Source of the DNA: Peptoniphilus_A harei_B
Lineage (GTDB): Bacteria; Bacillota; Clostridia; Tissierellales; Peptoniphilaceae
DNA length: 64,000 nucleotides
Direction of reading: 5' to 3'
Assembly (NCBI GenBank): GCA_032560695.1
Contig: JAWGHR010000003.1
Span: 1-64,000, forward strand
Of this stretch, positions 17,130 through 25,825 are shown one piece after another (positions within the stretch are counted from its first letter, which is position 1; each line of letters begins with the position of its first letter). The notes under the pieces were generated by a model. The model was not told the origin of the DNA and did not search any database. It saw nothing but the letters and a program-made list of their open reading frames with translations. Made by a program: the position numbers and the translations under genes.

Positions 17130-18347
17130 TTATTTTTTTATTAATTCAGCAGGTGCAGTTCCTTCTACTGATTCTTTTGTTATTTTAACTGCTTTGATGT
17201 CATCTCTTGAAGGGATTTCGTACATGACATTCATGATTGTGTTTTCAATAACGCCTCTTAGTCCTCTAGCTCCAGCCTTCTTTTCTATTGCCTTTCTAGC
17301 AATATAATTTAGGGCTTCGTCGTCAAAGATTAAGTCAACGTCGTCAAACTTTAGAAGTTCCTTGTATTGTTTTACAAGGGCATTCTTTGGCTTAGTTAAA
17401 ATTTCAACTAGTGCCTCTTCATCTAACTCTTCAAGAGTAATAGTAACAGGTAGTCTACCAATAAGTTCAGGAATTAGTCCGAACTTCAATAAGTCTTCTG
17501 TTTCAACTTTTTGTAAAATATTTTCTTTATTGGCCTTTTTATCTACAATTTCAGATCCAAAGCCCATAGAAGACTTGGCAGTTCTGTTTTCTATAATTTT
17601 GTCAATTCCGTCAAAGGCACCACCAACAATGAATAGGATGTTTGAGGTATCAACTTGAATAAATTCTTGTGAAGGATGTTTCCTTCCACCTTGTGGAGGA
17701 ACATTGGCAATAGTTCCCTCAATAATCTTTAGGAGGGCTTGTTGAACACCTTCTCCACTTACGTCTCTTGTGATAGATACATTTTCAGATTTTCTGGCAA
17801 TCTTGTCTATCTCATCAATATATATAATTCCCTTTTCTGCCCTCTCAATGTCGTAGTCAGCATTTTGAATAAGTTTCAAAATAATATTTTCAACATCTTC
17901 GCCAACATAGCCAGCCTCAGTTAAGGTTGTGGCATCGGCAATGGCAAAGGGAACATTTAAAAGTCTAGCAAGAGTTTGTGCAAGTAGGGTCTTACCAGAA
18001 CCTGTTGGTCCAATCATAAGGATGTTGGACTTTTGAAGTTCAATGTCGCTGCTTACCTTCCTATTTGATGAAATCCTCTTGTAGTGGTTATATACTGCAA
18101 CAGCAAGAGCACGCTTGGCATCTTCTTGCTTTACAACATATTGATCCAAGATTTCTTTGATCTCAGCAGGCTTCTTGAGGTCAAAGTCTTTGCTGATTTC
18201 ATGGGGGATTTCATTTTCTAGGATTGTGTGGCATCTCTCGATGCACTCGTCACAAATATTGACATTAGGTCCGGCAATCAATCTATTCACTTGGTTTTGC
18301 GTTTTGCCACAGAATGAACATCTTAAAATTTCATCTGTATTAGACAT
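17130..18347 (-). CDS. clpX: ATP-dependent Clp protease ATP-binding subunit ClpX
   Basis: A 405-aa AAA+ unfoldase. The N-terminal zinc-binding domain uses C10, C13, C32 and C35. Walker A is GPTGSGKT, Walker B is IIYIDEIDK, and the pore loop sits in TLTEAGYVGEDVE. An IGF-type ClpP-docking loop is replaced here by SMGFGSEI near residue 270. It unfolds proteins and feeds them to ClpP. It lies 8 bp downstream of clpP in the order tig-clpP-clpX, and GAGGTGA precedes ATG 18347. Confidence 0.97.
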   Translation of the reverse strand: MSNTDEILRCSFCGKTQNQVNRLIAGPNVNICDECIERCHTILENEIPHEISKDFDLKKPAEIKEILDQYVVKQEDAKRALAVAVYNHYKRISSNRKVSSDIELQKSNILMIGPTGSGKTLLAQTLARLLNVPFAIADATTLTEAGYVGEDVENIILKLIQNADYDIERAEKGIIYIDEIDKIARKSENVSITRDVSGEGVQQALLKIIEGTIANVPPQGGRKHPSQEFIQVDTSNILFIVGGAFDGIDKIIENRTAKSSMGFGSEIVDKKANKENILQKVETEDLLKFGLIPELIGRLPVTITLEELDEEALVEILTKPKNALVKQYKELLKFDDVDLIFDDEALNYIARKAIEKKAGARGLRGVIENTIMNVMYEIPSRDDIKAVKITKESVEGTAPAELIKK

Positions 18348-18355
18348 ATTTCACC

Positions 18356-18940
18356 TCAAACCCTTTTTTCAATAACTTTATCGATTAAACCATAATCCTT
18401 TGCTTCTTGAGAATTTAACCAGTAGTCCCTGTCAGTATCTCTTTCGATTTTTTCTAGGTCTTGACCAGTTCTTTCTGCAAGAATTTCATTTAATTTATGT
18501 CTAATTTTTAAAATCTTTTCTGCATTGATTTGGATGTCACTTGCCTGACCTTGTGCTCCACCAGATGGTTGGTGAATCATAATGTCAGAATTTGGAAGAG
18601 CAAATCTCTTACCCTTAGCACCAGATGCAAGTAAAAATGCACCCATTGATGCTGCCATCCCAATACAGATTGTTGACACGTCTGGCTTTATATAATTCAT
18701 AGTGTCGTAAATTGCAAAGCCTGCAGATACAGATCCACCAGGTGAATTAATATAAAGTTGAATGTCCTTGTTTGGGTCCTCAGCTTCTAAGAACAAAAGT
18801 TGGGCAACAATTAGATCTGCCATAGTGTCATTTACTTCGCCACTTGCAAAAATAATTCTATCCTTTAAAAGTCTTGAGTAAATGTCGTAAGATCTTTCGC
18901 CTCTATTAGTTTGTTCTACTACCATTGGCACTAGTGCCAT
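18356..18940 (-). CDS. clpP: ATP-dependent Clp protease proteolytic subunit ClpP
   Basis: A 194-aa serine protease that forms the tetradecameric ClpP barrel. The catalytic triad is Ser98 (GMAASMG), His123 (MIHQPSGG) and an Asp near 172 (RDTDRDYWL). Length and motifs are standard. The start ATG 18940 follows AAGGATGTGAT. It lies 16 bp after tig and 8 bp before clpX, the usual protein quality-control operon. Confidence 0.97.
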   Translation of the reverse strand: MALVPMVVEQTNRGERSYDIYSRLLKDRIIFASGEVNDTMADLIVAQLLFLEAEDPNKDIQLYINSPGGSVSAGFAIYDTMNYIKPDVSTICIGMAASMGAFLLASGAKGKRFALPNSDIMIHQPSGGAQGQASDIQINAEKILKIRHKLNEILAERTGQDLEKIERDTDRDYWLNSQEAKDYGLIDKVIEKRV

Positions 18941-18956
18941 TTAATCACATCCTTGA

Positions 18957-20306
18957 TTATTTATCTTCTTTAACTTCTTCTATATCTTCTTCAGTAATTT
19001 CCTTTGGCTCAACAAATTTTGCCTTTTCAACAAGAGTTTCAATAGCTTTTCTCTTTTCAAGGTCATCTCTTACAACGTCCTTGTTGTCGTTAAGCATATA
19101 TTCTCTCATTTTTTCCATGTGGTCTTTGTCATCCTTGAAGTATTCTTCTACAACCTTGTTTACTTCTTCTTCAATTTCTTCATCAGTGATTTCAATCTTC
19201 ATGTCTTTAACAAGAGCTTCTAGAGCAAGGTCATTTTTAACAGTTTTTTCTGCTTCAGGTCTCATAGTGTTCTTGAAGTCGTCAAGACTTTGACCAATCA
19301 TCTTGATGTAGTCTTCAAAGCTAATGCCTTGAGCTCTTAGACTTTGGTCATAGTTTCTAATCATGTCGTCGATTTGAGCGTTGATCATTCCTTCAGGAAT
19401 ATCTGCTTCAATCATTTCACCAATTTTATCAATAGCTCTTCTTTGTTTTTCCATTTCAGAAGTTGTCTTGAATTCTTCTTCCTTTTTCTTTCTTAGATCA
19501 GCCTTGAATTCATCAAGAGTGTCGAATTCAGAAATATCTTTTACAAATTCATCATCAAGTTCTGGAAGTTCTTCATAAGAAATTCCATTTAATTTGATTT
19601 CGAATTTAGCGTCTTTACCAGCAAGATCTTTTTGGTGGTAGTCTTCTGGGAACTTAACAGTGATGTCAAATTCTTCGCCAATTTCGTGTCCAATTAATTG
19701 TTCTTCAAAGCCTGGGATAAATGTGTTTGAACCAATCTTTAGGTCTTGGCTTTCAGCTTCTCCACCTTCGAAGTATTTTCCATCAACAGAACCCTTGAAG
19801 TCGATGTTTACAGTGTCGCCATCTTCTACAGCTCTGTCATCAACATTGATGATTCTTGCGTTCATTGCTCTTTGGTTTTCAACTTCAGAGTCAATAAGTT
19901 CGTCAGTTACTTCAATAGTTGGGTCTTCGATTTCAATTCCTTCGTAGTCTTTTAATTCAACTTCTGGTCTAACATCAACAGAAACTTTGATAACAAGATC
20001 TTCATCCTTTTCAATGCTTTCTTCGTCGATGTCAATGTTTGGTTGGTCAACTACCTTAAGGTCTAGCTCTTCAATAGCTTTTTCATATTCTTTTGGAAGA
20101 AGTTCGTTGATAGCATCTTCAAAGAATACGTCCTTGCCGTACATATTTTCGATCATCTTCATAGGAACATGACCTTTTCTGAATCCAGGAATTTGGAAGT
20201 GTTTTTTATTTTTCTTGTACACTTCGTTTTCAGCTTTCTTTATATCTTCTCTTTTTAAAACAATGTCAAAAAAGACAGTGTTATTTTCTTTCTTATTAAT
20301 TTCCAT
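18957..20306 (-). CDS. tig: Trigger factor
   Basis: A 449-aa ribosome-bound chaperone and prolyl isomerase. The N-terminal ribosome-binding domain carries the signature FRKGHVPMKMIE (GFRxGxxP). The FKBP-type domain follows at about 150-245, with the long acidic chaperone domain after it. It meets nascent chains at the exit tunnel. Start ATG 20306 is taken because GAGGAGG is 9 bp upstream; a longer frame would need a start without such a site. The C-terminal tail is strongly acidic (EEDIEEVKEDK). It heads tig-clpP-clpX. Confidence 0.95.
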   Translation of the reverse strand: MEINKKENNTVFFDIVLKREDIKKAENEVYKKNKKHFQIPGFRKGHVPMKMIENMYGKDVFFEDAINELLPKEYEKAIEELDLKVVDQPNIDIDEESIEKDEDLVIKVSVDVRPEVELKDYEGIEIEDPTIEVTDELIDSEVENQRAMNARIINVDDRAVEDGDTVNIDFKGSVDGKYFEGGEAESQDLKIGSNTFIPGFEEQLIGHEIGEEFDITVKFPEDYHQKDLAGKDAKFEIKLNGISYEELPELDDEFVKDISEFDTLDEFKADLRKKKEEEFKTTSEMEKQRRAIDKIGEMIEADIPEGMINAQIDDMIRNYDQSLRAQGISFEDYIKMIGQSLDDFKNTMRPEAEKTVKNDLALEALVKDMKIEITDEEIEEEVNKVVEEYFKDDKDHMEKMREYMLNDNKDVVRDDLEKRKAIETLVEKAKFVEPKEITEEDIEEVKEDK

Positions 20307-20376
20307 TTCAATTGCCTCCTCGCTTCTCGCGTTTTTCACATCTCTATATTATAACATAAGTTATTTTAAAAACCTA

Positions 20377-20598
20377 TTAAATACCTCTGTCCTTTAGTAT
20401 CTTTGAGAGAATTTCCATCTCTTCATCATTAAGAGTTACACCCTTGGACATCTTTTGGTGGTCAGGGTCCCACTCTCTTAAATCATACTTAGCAGGTCTA
20501 TCGTTAAAAGAAACCTTGTTGAGTTCCTTAGTCCAGCCCTTAGGACTTTCAGATAGAGTTCCCAAGTGTTCAGTAATTTCAAATTTAAAATCGCTCAT
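20377..20598 (-). CDS. YdbC/PC4-like single-stranded DNA-binding protein
   Basis: A 73-aa small protein with the YdbC-type PC4 fold: MSDFKFEITEHLGTLSES, then GWTKELNKVSFNDRPAKYDLR, WDPDHQKMSKGVTL and a C-terminal helix EEMEILSKIL. Lactococcal YdbC is a PC4-like protein that binds single-stranded DNA or RNA. This one begins 1 bp after the proS stop and should be co-transcribed with it. The cellular role is not established; a transcription or nucleic-acid-protection function is the family-level guess. Confidence 0.85.
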   Translation of the reverse strand: MSDFKFEITEHLGTLSESPKGWTKELNKVSFNDRPAKYDLREWDPDHQKMSKGVTLNDEEMEILSKILKDRGI

Positions 20599-20599
20599 C

Positions 20600-22303
20600 T
20601 TACCTAACCTTTTCTATTTCACTTAAAATATTTTTGATTGCTTCATCAGCAGAAATTTCAGAATTTTCCATTTCTTTTCTAGTAGAATATTCAACAATAG
20701 ATTCTCCTGACTTCTTGCCGCAAGTAATCCTTAGAGGAATACCAATAAGGTCCCTATCCTTAAACTTAACTCCAGGTCTTTCCTTCCTATCATCAAGTAG
20801 GACTTCGACGCCCTTAGCTTCAAGTTCCTTGTAAATTTTTTCTCCAAGAGCAACTTGTTCTTCGTCCTTAGTGTTTACTATAGTAACAATTGCTTCATAA
20901 GGTGCCACAGACATTGGCCAGATGATTCCATTTTCATCGTGGTTTTGTTCGATGACAGCTGTAACAGATCTTGTTATACCAACACCATAAGAGCCCATGT
21001 AGAAGTAATTTGCCTTGCCATTTTCGTCAAGGTAAGTTGCATTTAGGGCTTCTGAATACTTAGTACCCAATTTAAAGATATTACCAACTTCAATACCTCT
21101 TGCAAACTTATAGACTTCATCAGTTCCAGGAACCTTGTCCCCTTCAGCAACAAGAAGAAGGTCATCAACAACTTCTCCTTCAAAGTCACGACCGTAATTG
21201 GCATTGATGTAGTGGTATTCACTTTCGTTGGCACCAACAACAAGGTTGTCCATTTCAGTAAGTCTCTTGTCTATAATTACTCTAACATCCAGACCAATAG
21301 GACCAGTGTAGCCTGGTTTAGACTTAATAGCTTCGATTTCGCTATCTTCCATCATCCTAATGTCGTGTTCAGCAGTACCAGTGTAAGCAACAAGCTTAGC
21401 AAGATTAAGTTCCCTGTCTCCAGGAATAAATACAAGAGCAGGTTCATCGCCTAACATTAAATCAATTGCCTTGGCACACTTCTTTTGGTCTAGATTTAAG
21501 AAGTTAGCAACCTCTTCAATAGTGCTAGCATTTGGAGTGTGAACTTTTTCTAAGTCCTTTTTGTCTTCAGCTTGAGGAAGAAGATACTCAACAGGAGCCT
21601 TCTCTTCAGTTGCACCAAACTTGCCAGACTCAGAATAAACAATTACACCTTCGCCTGTCTCAGAAAGAGCAATGAACTCGTGAGAACCAGTACCACCCAT
21701 GGCACCATTGTCGCCCTCAACAATCTTATAATCAAGCTCAAGTCTGTCAAAAATCTTTTCATAAGCATCGTACATATTCATGTAAGCCACATCAAGAGTC
21801 TCAGGTGAGGTGTCAAAAGTATAGGCATCCTTCATAGAGAATTCTCTCGCCCTATTAATACCAAACCTAGGTCTCTTTTCGTCCCTGTACTTAGTTTGGA
21901 TTTGGTAAAGATTAAGAGGAAGGTCCTTGTAAGACTTAACCTCATCCCTAATAAGAGTCGTGAAATATTCCTCAGCAGTAGGTCCAAGGCAGAACTCCCT
22001 ATCATTTCTGTCTCTTAACTTAAACATTTCTGGTCCAAACTTTTCCCATCTACCAGACTCTTTCCAGATCTCAGCAGGTTGGATGGCAGACATTAAAATC
22101 TCCATAGCACCAGCCTTATCCATCTCATCACGAACAATATTTTCAATTTTTCTAATAGATCTATAGCCAAGTGGCAAGTATGTATAGACACCACTAGCAG
22201 ATTTTCTAATCATACCTGCCCTTAGAAGAAACTTGTGAGATGCAATCTCAGCATCTTGTGGATCCTCCCTAAGAGTTGGCATATACAGTTTTGATAATCT
22301 CAT
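20600..22303 (-). CDS. proS: Proline-tRNA ligase
   Basis: A 567-aa class II aminoacyl-tRNA synthetase of the bacterial type, with an editing insertion between motifs 2 and 3. Motif 1 is around SASGVYTYLPLGYRSIRKIE, motif 2 around FRDEKRPRFG-like YRDEKRPRFGINRAREFSMKD, and motif 3 around GSYGVGITRSVTAV; the anticodon-binding domain fills the C-terminus. It charges tRNA-Pro. ATG 22303 has GGAGGT upstream. I looked for a T-box leader and saw none: the ~85-nt leader holds only a short hairpin. Confidence 0.96.
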   Translation of the reverse strand: MRLSKLYMPTLREDPQDAEIASHKFLLRAGMIRKSASGVYTYLPLGYRSIRKIENIVRDEMDKAGAMEILMSAIQPAEIWKESGRWEKFGPEMFKLRDRNDREFCLGPTAEEYFTTLIRDEVKSYKDLPLNLYQIQTKYRDEKRPRFGINRAREFSMKDAYTFDTSPETLDVAYMNMYDAYEKIFDRLELDYKIVEGDNGAMGGTGSHEFIALSETGEGVIVYSESGKFGATEEKAPVEYLLPQAEDKKDLEKVHTPNASTIEEVANFLNLDQKKCAKAIDLMLGDEPALVFIPGDRELNLAKLVAYTGTAEHDIRMMEDSEIEAIKSKPGYTGPIGLDVRVIIDKRLTEMDNLVVGANESEYHYINANYGRDFEGEVVDDLLLVAEGDKVPGTDEVYKFARGIEVGNIFKLGTKYSEALNATYLDENGKANYFYMGSYGVGITRSVTAVIEQNHDENGIIWPMSVAPYEAIVTIVNTKDEEQVALGEKIYKELEAKGVEVLLDDRKERPGVKFKDRDLIGIPLRITCGKKSGESIVEYSTRKEMENSEISADEAIKNILSEIEKVR

Positions 22304-22400
22304 ATTACCTCCATAATAAAAGTATTATAATAAATAAAATTATATTCTACAAGTTTTTAGGTAAAATCTCATAGCACGCTATTTTTATTATACTATAAAG

Positions 22401-22742
22401 ACCCCAAGACTTCACAAAATTGTTAGATTTAATTAGAAGACTTTGCAAGTTTTCTTCTATTTAATAAATAAAGAATTTTTGACTTGTATTATATAACTAC
22501 CTTTCAAAAATTTATTACTCTTCATTGTTTAACGACTTTATAAAAATTTATAACTTCTTAAGCTTCAGCAACTTCACAAAAATTTATAACTTCATAAGTT
22601 TTTTCAACTTCACAAAGTTTCATTACTTCATAAACTTTAACAACATTATAATATCCCATTGCTTTGTATTTTTAAGTAAGCTTGTAAAAATTTTTTACTT
22701 CATAGCTTTTAATAAGTGCTCAAATTTTCTAATTTCATTTTT
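22401..22742. repeat. 18-bp tandem repeat array, locus 2 (19 units)
   Basis: 342 bp equals 19 units of exactly 18 bp. Typical units are 22545-22562 AATTTATAACTTCTTAAG, 22581-22598 AATTTATAACTTCATAAG and 22617-22634 GTTTCATTACTTCATAAA. Units 22401-22418 and 22437-22454 stay in register across more degenerate copies. The centre ACTTCAYAA is the best conserved part. A 73-codon plus-strand frame (22525-22746) spells a hexapeptide repeat but has no ribosome binding site. Confidence 0.82.
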
Positions 22743-22779
22743 TTAATATCACTTTATAACACATAGGATACCTCTTTGA

Positions 22780-22830
22780 AAATAAAAAAGATGCCCCTCT
22801 AGGAAAACTAATTTCTTTAACTAGGCATCT
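22780..22830 (-). terminator. Terminator of the 54-aa protein gene
   Basis: AGATGCC (22789-22795) pairs with GGCATCT (22824-22830) across a long loop; the minus-strand T run is the complement of 22784-22789. It lies 40 bp past the stop. Confidence 0.75.
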
Positions 22831-22869
22831 CATTTACACCAAAAACTTCGTAAATAAAAACTTATTAAA

Positions 22870-23034
22870 TTATTCCTTCTCATCAACAACTTCAAAAAGC
22901 TCAGGTGGATACAAATAATCCTCCCCTTCTTCATCAATAATCCTGTACCATTCCTTTTCAATACTAATAACATCGTAGACCTTCCCATTAATCATATAAA
23001 CAGGATCGGTTTCGCCAATAAATTTCACTTTCAT
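22870..23034 (-). CDS. Conserved 54-aa hypothetical protein
   Basis: A 54-codon frame from ATG 23034 to TAA 22870, reading MKVKFIGETDPVYMINGKVY, then DVISIEKEWYRIIDEEGEDY and LYPPELFEVVDEKE. A weak TGAGGT site precedes the start and a terminator follows. The pattern GKVYxVISIEKxWYRIxDExGEDYLYPPELF is one I recognise from many short Firmicutes hypothetical proteins, which supports it as real. It looks like a compact beta-rich domain with aromatic and acidic residues. Function is unknown. Confidence 0.8.
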   Translation of the reverse strand: MKVKFIGETDPVYMINGKVYDVISIEKEWYRIIDEEGEDYLYPPELFEVVDEKE

Positions 23035-23127
23035 ATTAAATAACCTCATATCTCTATTTCAATCCACTCACAGTTTAAGTTTGCGGCAAGTATTTTTTAT
23101 AATTCTTTAACTTTAAATTGATAAATT

Positions 23128-24066
23128 TTAGTAACCCTTATCGAAGTCCACTATATTTTTGAAGTCGCCGTCATTCTTCAAGGCTTTGAGGTTTTGATAA
23201 GCTGTGGCAAATTGTCTTGTACTTAGGTCTTCACAGGCGAAGGAGATGTGTGGATAGATGTAGACATTTTCTAATTCCCAAAGTTCTGAGTCCTTGCTTA
23301 GGGGTTCTTCTTCGAAGACGTCTAGGGCTGCTCCTCTTACCTTACCTGATTTTACTGCATCAACTAGGGCATCTTCGTCTATTGTTGATCCTCTTGAGAT
23401 GTTTACAACCACTACTCCATCTTTTAATTTTTTAAATCTATCTGCATTTAAAATGTGATGGGTTTTTTCTGTTCCAGGAAGACACATGATGACGTAGTCC
23501 ATCTCTGGCAAAATCCTATCAAGTTCTTTTAATGAATAGACGTTGTCAAAGGGTTCAACCTTCCTACCACTTGTGTTGAATCCGTTTAATTCTATCTCGA
23601 AGCCCTTGAGTCTTTTTGCTCCTGCTACTGCTATAGTTCCTGTCCCCATAAAGAGGGCTTTCTTCCCATATAGGTTGTATGCGAAGGACCTCTTCTTCCA
23701 AAGTTTTTCTTTTTGGTTTTCTATGTTCCTTCTGTCGTCTTTATTTATTTGTAGGAGTCCGTAGACTATCCACTCTGCTATGGGGTCGTCGTAGGCTCCG
23801 TTGTTGTTGGACAGGGTTATTTCTTTTTCCTTGATGTAGTCTAGGTCAAGGAAGTCTATTCCAACTGAGGTTAAAAATATATATTTTAAATTTTCGTGGT
23901 CCTTGTAGTTGATTTTTTTCAAGTCTATGGCGCCAATTAAAATATCTTCGCCGTAGTCAGACTTTTCGTTGGGGTTTTTTTCATCGTAGCTTAGGACTTG
24001 GTAGCCTAGTTTTTCTATTCTCTCGCCATATTTCCTTGCCAGACCCTGGCCCATTAAAACTTTCAT
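23128..24066 (-). CDS. D-isomer-specific 2-hydroxyacid dehydrogenase family protein
   Basis: A 312-aa NAD(P)-dependent oxidoreductase. The Rossmann segment is FMGTGTIAVAGAKRLKGF. The catalytic Arg is in VVNISRGSTIDEDALV, a Glu in FEEEPL, and His in YPHISFACED. These are hallmarks of the family that contains phosphoglycerate and D-lactate dehydrogenases. The substrate is uncertain; the small size suggests a hydroxypyruvate/glyoxylate-reductase-like or uncharacterised subgroup rather than SerA with an ACT domain. Start ATG 24066 has GGAGGT 5 bp upstream; longer frames lack a site. Monocistronic. Confidence 0.85.
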   Translation of the reverse strand: MKVLMGQGLARKYGERIEKLGYQVLSYDEKNPNEKSDYGEDILIGAIDLKKINYKDHENLKYIFLTSVGIDFLDLDYIKEKEITLSNNNGAYDDPIAEWIVYGLLQINKDDRRNIENQKEKLWKKRSFAYNLYGKKALFMGTGTIAVAGAKRLKGFEIELNGFNTSGRKVEPFDNVYSLKELDRILPEMDYVIMCLPGTEKTHHILNADRFKKLKDGVVVVNISRGSTIDEDALVDAVKSGKVRGAALDVFEEEPLSKDSELWELENVYIYPHISFACEDLSTRQFATAYQNLKALKNDGDFKNIVDFDKGY

Positions 24067-24219
24067 TTTTACCTCCATATTTATAAAAAATTTCTTTATT
24101 ATGTTAACTCGTATTCTAATTAAATTATAGGACATGGAAGAATTTTAGTAAATAGGAGGCTTATTGTAAAAGTTTTTTAAATATAATATAATTTATTAGA
24201 TAAATCGAAAGGAGTCTTT

Positions 24220-25776
24220 ATGAGTTTTTTTAGAACACTACCCACAAAACTTAGCTTTAATACAAGCGAAAAAATTCAAATAGCTAATGCAGAGCTCACA
24301 TCTGGCGACTTTGCTCTAGCAATTGACGTGTTAAATGCCCAAGACTCTTTTGTCACTAACATTGAATTTGCTGTTAAGTTCAAGTCCATTGAGAGGTCCT
24401 ATCTCTTTAATGCCCGTGAGTTTTATTTTCAACAAGCTGTCAATATTTCTCCCTTCACTCGTTACTTCTTAGATCCTTTTATCTTGGACGAGAGGTTTCA
24501 CGAGGCAAGGGCCATTGATATTTACATTTCAAAATACACTGCTGACGGAAAAATTATTATTTGTGGGGATAAGGAATTTGAAATTAATCTCCCAGTTATC
24601 CCTGAAAAGAAAAGGGCCCAAATTAAGGAAACCCTTGGCGAAGGAATCAAGACCTACGGCGAAAACCAAATAGATTTTTGGCGTTGTGCCTGTGGCTTTA
24701 TAAATGAAAATGAGACCAGCGAGTGTGAATTTTGTGGCAGAAACAAGAGCTTCGTCTTAAACAACCTCACAGAGCCCTTGATAAATTCTAAAATTCTAAA
24801 TGTTATAGAAAACAATAGGTCAACTGATGGTATAAATTTAAAAACTCTTGAGACCCACTTAACACAAACTAATCTTTCCAAAATCGCTCCCACTACAGAG
24901 AGTCTTAAGCTTGACAGGACCAATGAAGAAACACCAAAAAAGCCAAGGTCTATCCCTTGGAAAAAAATATTTTTTACCCTTATCTTCCTCATCTTCTTGT
25001 CTATTGTCTCAATCTTTGCACTAAATATAATCAAGAAATCTAGAAACGAGAGCAAGATTGAAGATGCCAAAGGGCTTGCCCTAAGCGGCAACTACCACGA
25101 GGCTCTTGAGATGTATAATTCTGCTACAAAGGACAAGACAAGCCCAGAAATTTTAAATGAGATGGAAAAGCTTAAAAAGCTAGTGTCATCAGACGAATCT
25201 TTCCAAAAGGCATCTAGTTTTTTTGAAGAAGGTGACTATATTGATGCTGCCTACAATTATAAAAAGGTAATCCAAGAGGACGAGAAAAATTATAAGCCTG
25301 CACAAGACAAGCTTCTTTCCATAGAAAATATAATCTTAAATGAAGTTAAGTCTTCTTATGAAAATGACAAAACCGATGCGCTTTTACTTTTGAATTCCTA
25401 CTTGAATGTGGTTCCTGAATCAGCTAAGGCGGAAAGGTTAAAAAGAGAAATTGAAAGCGCCAACAGCTTGCAAGGAGACAAAAACCAAGAAGAAAACTTC
25501 GAGAAAGAAGAAAGTGATAAGGATGCAGCAGAAACTGCAAAAAAAGCTTCCGACCTCCTTCACACTTATAGGACTGTCTCAACAGAGAAAGCCAACCTAA
25601 GGGCCGAACCTAGCGTTGACTCTGACATCCTAAAAATTCTCGACAAGGGAACAGAACTCTACGTACTTGAGACAAAAATCGAACAAGGACAAAGGATTTG
25701 GTGCCATGTCGAAGTGGAAAGTGCCATTTCACAAGGCACAATAAAGGGCTGGATATCAAATAAAACACTAAACTAA
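24220..25776 (+). CDS. Membrane protein with zinc ribbon, TPR-like repeats and C-terminal SH3 domain
   Basis: A 518-aa protein of no known name. Residues 1-140 form a novel beta-rich domain (FALAIDVLNAQDSFVTNIEF...). A zinc ribbon follows near 160-185 (CACGF...CEFCGRNK: CxC, then CxxC). One membrane helix lies near 248-270 (IFFTLIFLIFLSIVSIFAL). Beyond it are TPR-like helices (AKGLALSGNYHEALEMY; FFEEGDYIDAAYNYKKV), an acidic linker, and an SH3b domain (NLRAEPSVDSDILKIL...GWIS) that probably touches the cell wall. The topology suggests cytoplasmic sensing linked to an outer wall-facing half. GAAAGGAG precedes ATG 24220. Confidence 0.75.
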   Translation: MSFFRTLPTKLSFNTSEKIQIANAELTSGDFALAIDVLNAQDSFVTNIEFAVKFKSIERSYLFNAREFYFQQAVNISPFTRYFLDPFILDERFHEARAIDIYISKYTADGKIIICGDKEFEINLPVIPEKKRAQIKETLGEGIKTYGENQIDFWRCACGFINENETSECEFCGRNKSFVLNNLTEPLINSKILNVIENNRSTDGINLKTLETHLTQTNLSKIAPTTESLKLDRTNEETPKKPRSIPWKKIFFTLIFLIFLSIVSIFALNIIKKSRNESKIEDAKGLALSGNYHEALEMYNSATKDKTSPEILNEMEKLKKLVSSDESFQKASSFFEEGDYIDAAYNYKKVIQEDEKNYKPAQDKLLSIENIILNEVKSSYENDKTDALLLLNSYLNVVPESAKAERLKREIESANSLQGDKNQEENFEKEESDKDAAETAKKASDLLHTYRTVSTEKANLRAEPSVDSDILKILDKGTELYVLETKIEQGQRIWCHVEVESAISQGTIKGWISNKTLN

Positions 25777-25778
25777 GA

Positions 25779-25806
25779 ATCTCCACAAGGCGTGGAGATT
25801 TTTTTA
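25779..25806 (+). terminator. Terminator of the zinc-ribbon/TPR/SH3 gene
   Basis: ATCTCCAC (25779-25786) pairs with GTGGAGAT (25792-25799), followed by a T run. Confidence 0.9.
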
Positions 25807-25825
25807 TAAATTTTTTTAAAATAAA

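Larger units (their letters stand above)
22304..22869. other. 566-bp intergenic region upstream of proS
   Basis: Contains the likely proS promoter (-10 TATAAT on the minus strand, complement of 22387-22392), the largest 18-bp repeat array (22401-22742) and the terminator of the 54-aa gene (22780-22830). No other gene is evident. Confidence 0.7.

Noticed and set aside
22304..22400. T-box riboswitch in the proS leader.
   Set aside because: The leader is about 85 nt with a single small hairpin (ATAGC/GCTAT). No T-box sequence, specifier loop or terminator is seen.
22525..22746. A 73-codon plus-strand ORF in repeat locus 2, kept as a gene.
   Set aside because: It starts at TTG with no ribosome binding site, and the array extends 120 bp upstream through stop codons in that frame.
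24654..25091. A 145-codon minus-strand ORF inside the zinc-ribbon/TPR/SH3 gene, and similar antisense frames over lon, tig, gdpP and dnaB.
   Set aside because: These are antisense shadows of well-supported genes. None has a ribosome binding site or a known domain.
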